From positions 1 through 6,628 of the forward strand of contig QKIM01000032.1 of assembly GCA_003249585.1 (NCBI GenBank): a stretch of 6,628 nucleotides of DNA, read 5' to 3'. Made by a program: the position numbers and the translations under genes. The notes below the pieces were generated by a model, which saw only the letters and a list, made by a program, of their open reading frames with translations, was not told where the DNA came from and made no database searches. The DNA comes from Deltaproteobacteria bacterium (GTDB lineage Bacteria; Myxococcota_A; Polyangia; HGW-17). Shown here in pieces: positions 6,102 to 6,628 of the stretch. Each line of letters starts with the position of its first letter. The first letter of the stretch is position 1.

Positions 6102-6628
6102 GTGAAACGGACCAGCCTTCTCTTCCTCCTGCTGATGCTTGGCGCCTGCGAACCATCAGGCGGCAACCACACCAACAATGACGCCGGCATCCCCGACGCC
6201 CTCGTGGACACCGACACCCTGGACACGGGGCCCGACGCGGCTCCCGACACGGGCCCCGACGCGACTCAAGACACGGGCCCCGACGCACAGGACGCCGAAC
6301 CCGACGCACAGGACAGCGGGCCCGACGCCGACGCAGGCCAGACCACAGACCCCACACCCCTGCGTGACGACGCCGCAGGGGATGTGAACCCCTACGAATG
6401 GGGGAACGCCGTGGCGGACCGCACGGCCCTGGGCAGCGCCTTCACCGCGGCTGGCTATGCACCCCCCACCGGGGCCTTTCTCCTCATCGGCCGCGTCCTC
6501 GCCGGGGTCGACTCCCCGGCCGTGCGCTGGTACTCCTACGGAGACACGGCCTTCACCTACTCGCCGGGAAACTACTGGCCGGCCTCCACGGTGAAGCTCA
6601 CCGCCTCCGTGGGCGCCCTGCGCACCCT
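6102..6628 (+). CDS. Lipoprotein with Asp-rich repeat linker and SxxK serine-hydrolase-like domain (partial)
   Basis: Starts with GTG, preceded at seven bases by a perfect AAGGAG (6089-6094), and runs open to the window edge (175 complete codons). Residues 1-15 form a short lipoprotein signal (LLMLGAC, lipidation at Cys16, Glu at +2). Residues about 24-90 are a low-complexity linker rich in Asp, Pro, Ala and Thr, with DTGPDA repeats. A globular domain begins near 95 (VNPYEWGNAVADRT). At 159-166 WPASTVKL gives Ser162 and Lys165 at the start of a helix, the form of the SxxK motif of class A and D beta-lactamases and penicillin-binding proteins, whose Ser is the nucleophile and Lys the general base. 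The preceding strands (GAFLLIGRVL, VRWYSYGD) and the tail TASVGAL fit that fold. Later motifs (SxN/YxN, KTG) would lie outside the window, so the enzyme call is tentative. The linker would hold the domain away from the membrane. Confidence 0.8.
   Translation, partial: MKRTSLLFLLLMLGACEPSGGNHTNNDAGIPDALVDTDTLDTGPDAAPDTGPDATQDTGPDAQDAEPDAQDSGPDADAGQTTDPTPLRDDAAGDVNPYEWGNAVADRTALGSAFTAAGYAPPTGAFLLIGRVLAGVDSPAVRWYSYGDTAFTYSPGNYWPASTVKLTASVGALRT
6222..6332 (+). repeat. 24-base coding repeats for DTGPDAxx linker
   Basis: Three near-identical 24-base units (6222-6245, 6246-6269, 6270-6293) encode DTGPDAAP, DTGPDATQ and DTGPDAQD. More degenerate copies (AEPDAQ, DSGPDAD) continue to about 6332. Units differ at few bases, pointing to expansion by slippage or unequal exchange. 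The tract forms an acidic, probably disordered stalk, a style common in lipoproteins of Myxococcota-like bacteria. Confidence 0.8.

Overview
This 6.6 kb window is high-GC bacterial DNA with compact genes, strong Shine-Dalgarno sites and many lipoproteins. One lipoprotein has an Asp/Pro-rich repeat linker just after its lipobox. That style recalls Myxococcota, Bradymonadota and other former Deltaproteobacteria. The lineage is inferred from style, since no rRNA or marker gene is present. I recognise no named gene; all functional calls rest on visible motifs.

Layout, left to right. (1) 31-390, minus: a small cytoplasmic coiled-coil protein with a zinc ribbon. (2) 391-773: a 383-base divergent intergenic region holding a candidate promoter for gene 1, two copies of a GC-rich palindromic repeat, and an AT-rich leader before the next gene. 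(3) 774-2378 and 2407-4002, plus: two tandem paralogous lipoproteins of 534 and 531 residues, 28 bases apart and probably co-transcribed. Each appears to contain two copies of a DUF4350/glutamine-amidotransferase-like Rossmann-type fold. (4) 4037-5281, minus: a convergent lipoprotein whose C-terminal half carries a Cys-His-Asp arrangement typical of the transglutaminase-like cysteine protease fold. (5) 5282-5470: a divergent promoter region with a good minus-strand promoter and a third copy of the palindromic repeat. (6) 5471-5962, plus: a small membrane protein with a C-terminal zinc ribbon, followed by a terminator-like hairpin. (7) 6102 to the window end, plus: a GTG-started lipoprotein with an Asp/Pro/Ala repeat linker leading into what looks like an SxxK serine-hydrolase (beta-lactamase/PBP-like) domain, cut by the window edge.

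Four of the six genes encode lipoproteins, so the locus mostly serves the cell envelope. It combines paired amidotransferase-fold proteins of unknown activity, a likely transglutaminase-fold enzyme and a likely SxxK hydrolase. That they act on a common envelope or extracellular substrate is inference from proximity only; transcription directions show that only the two tandem paralogs form an evident operon. The most unusual items are the palindromic repeat family, the tandem paralogs with very uneven divergence, and the two cryptic enzyme motifs.
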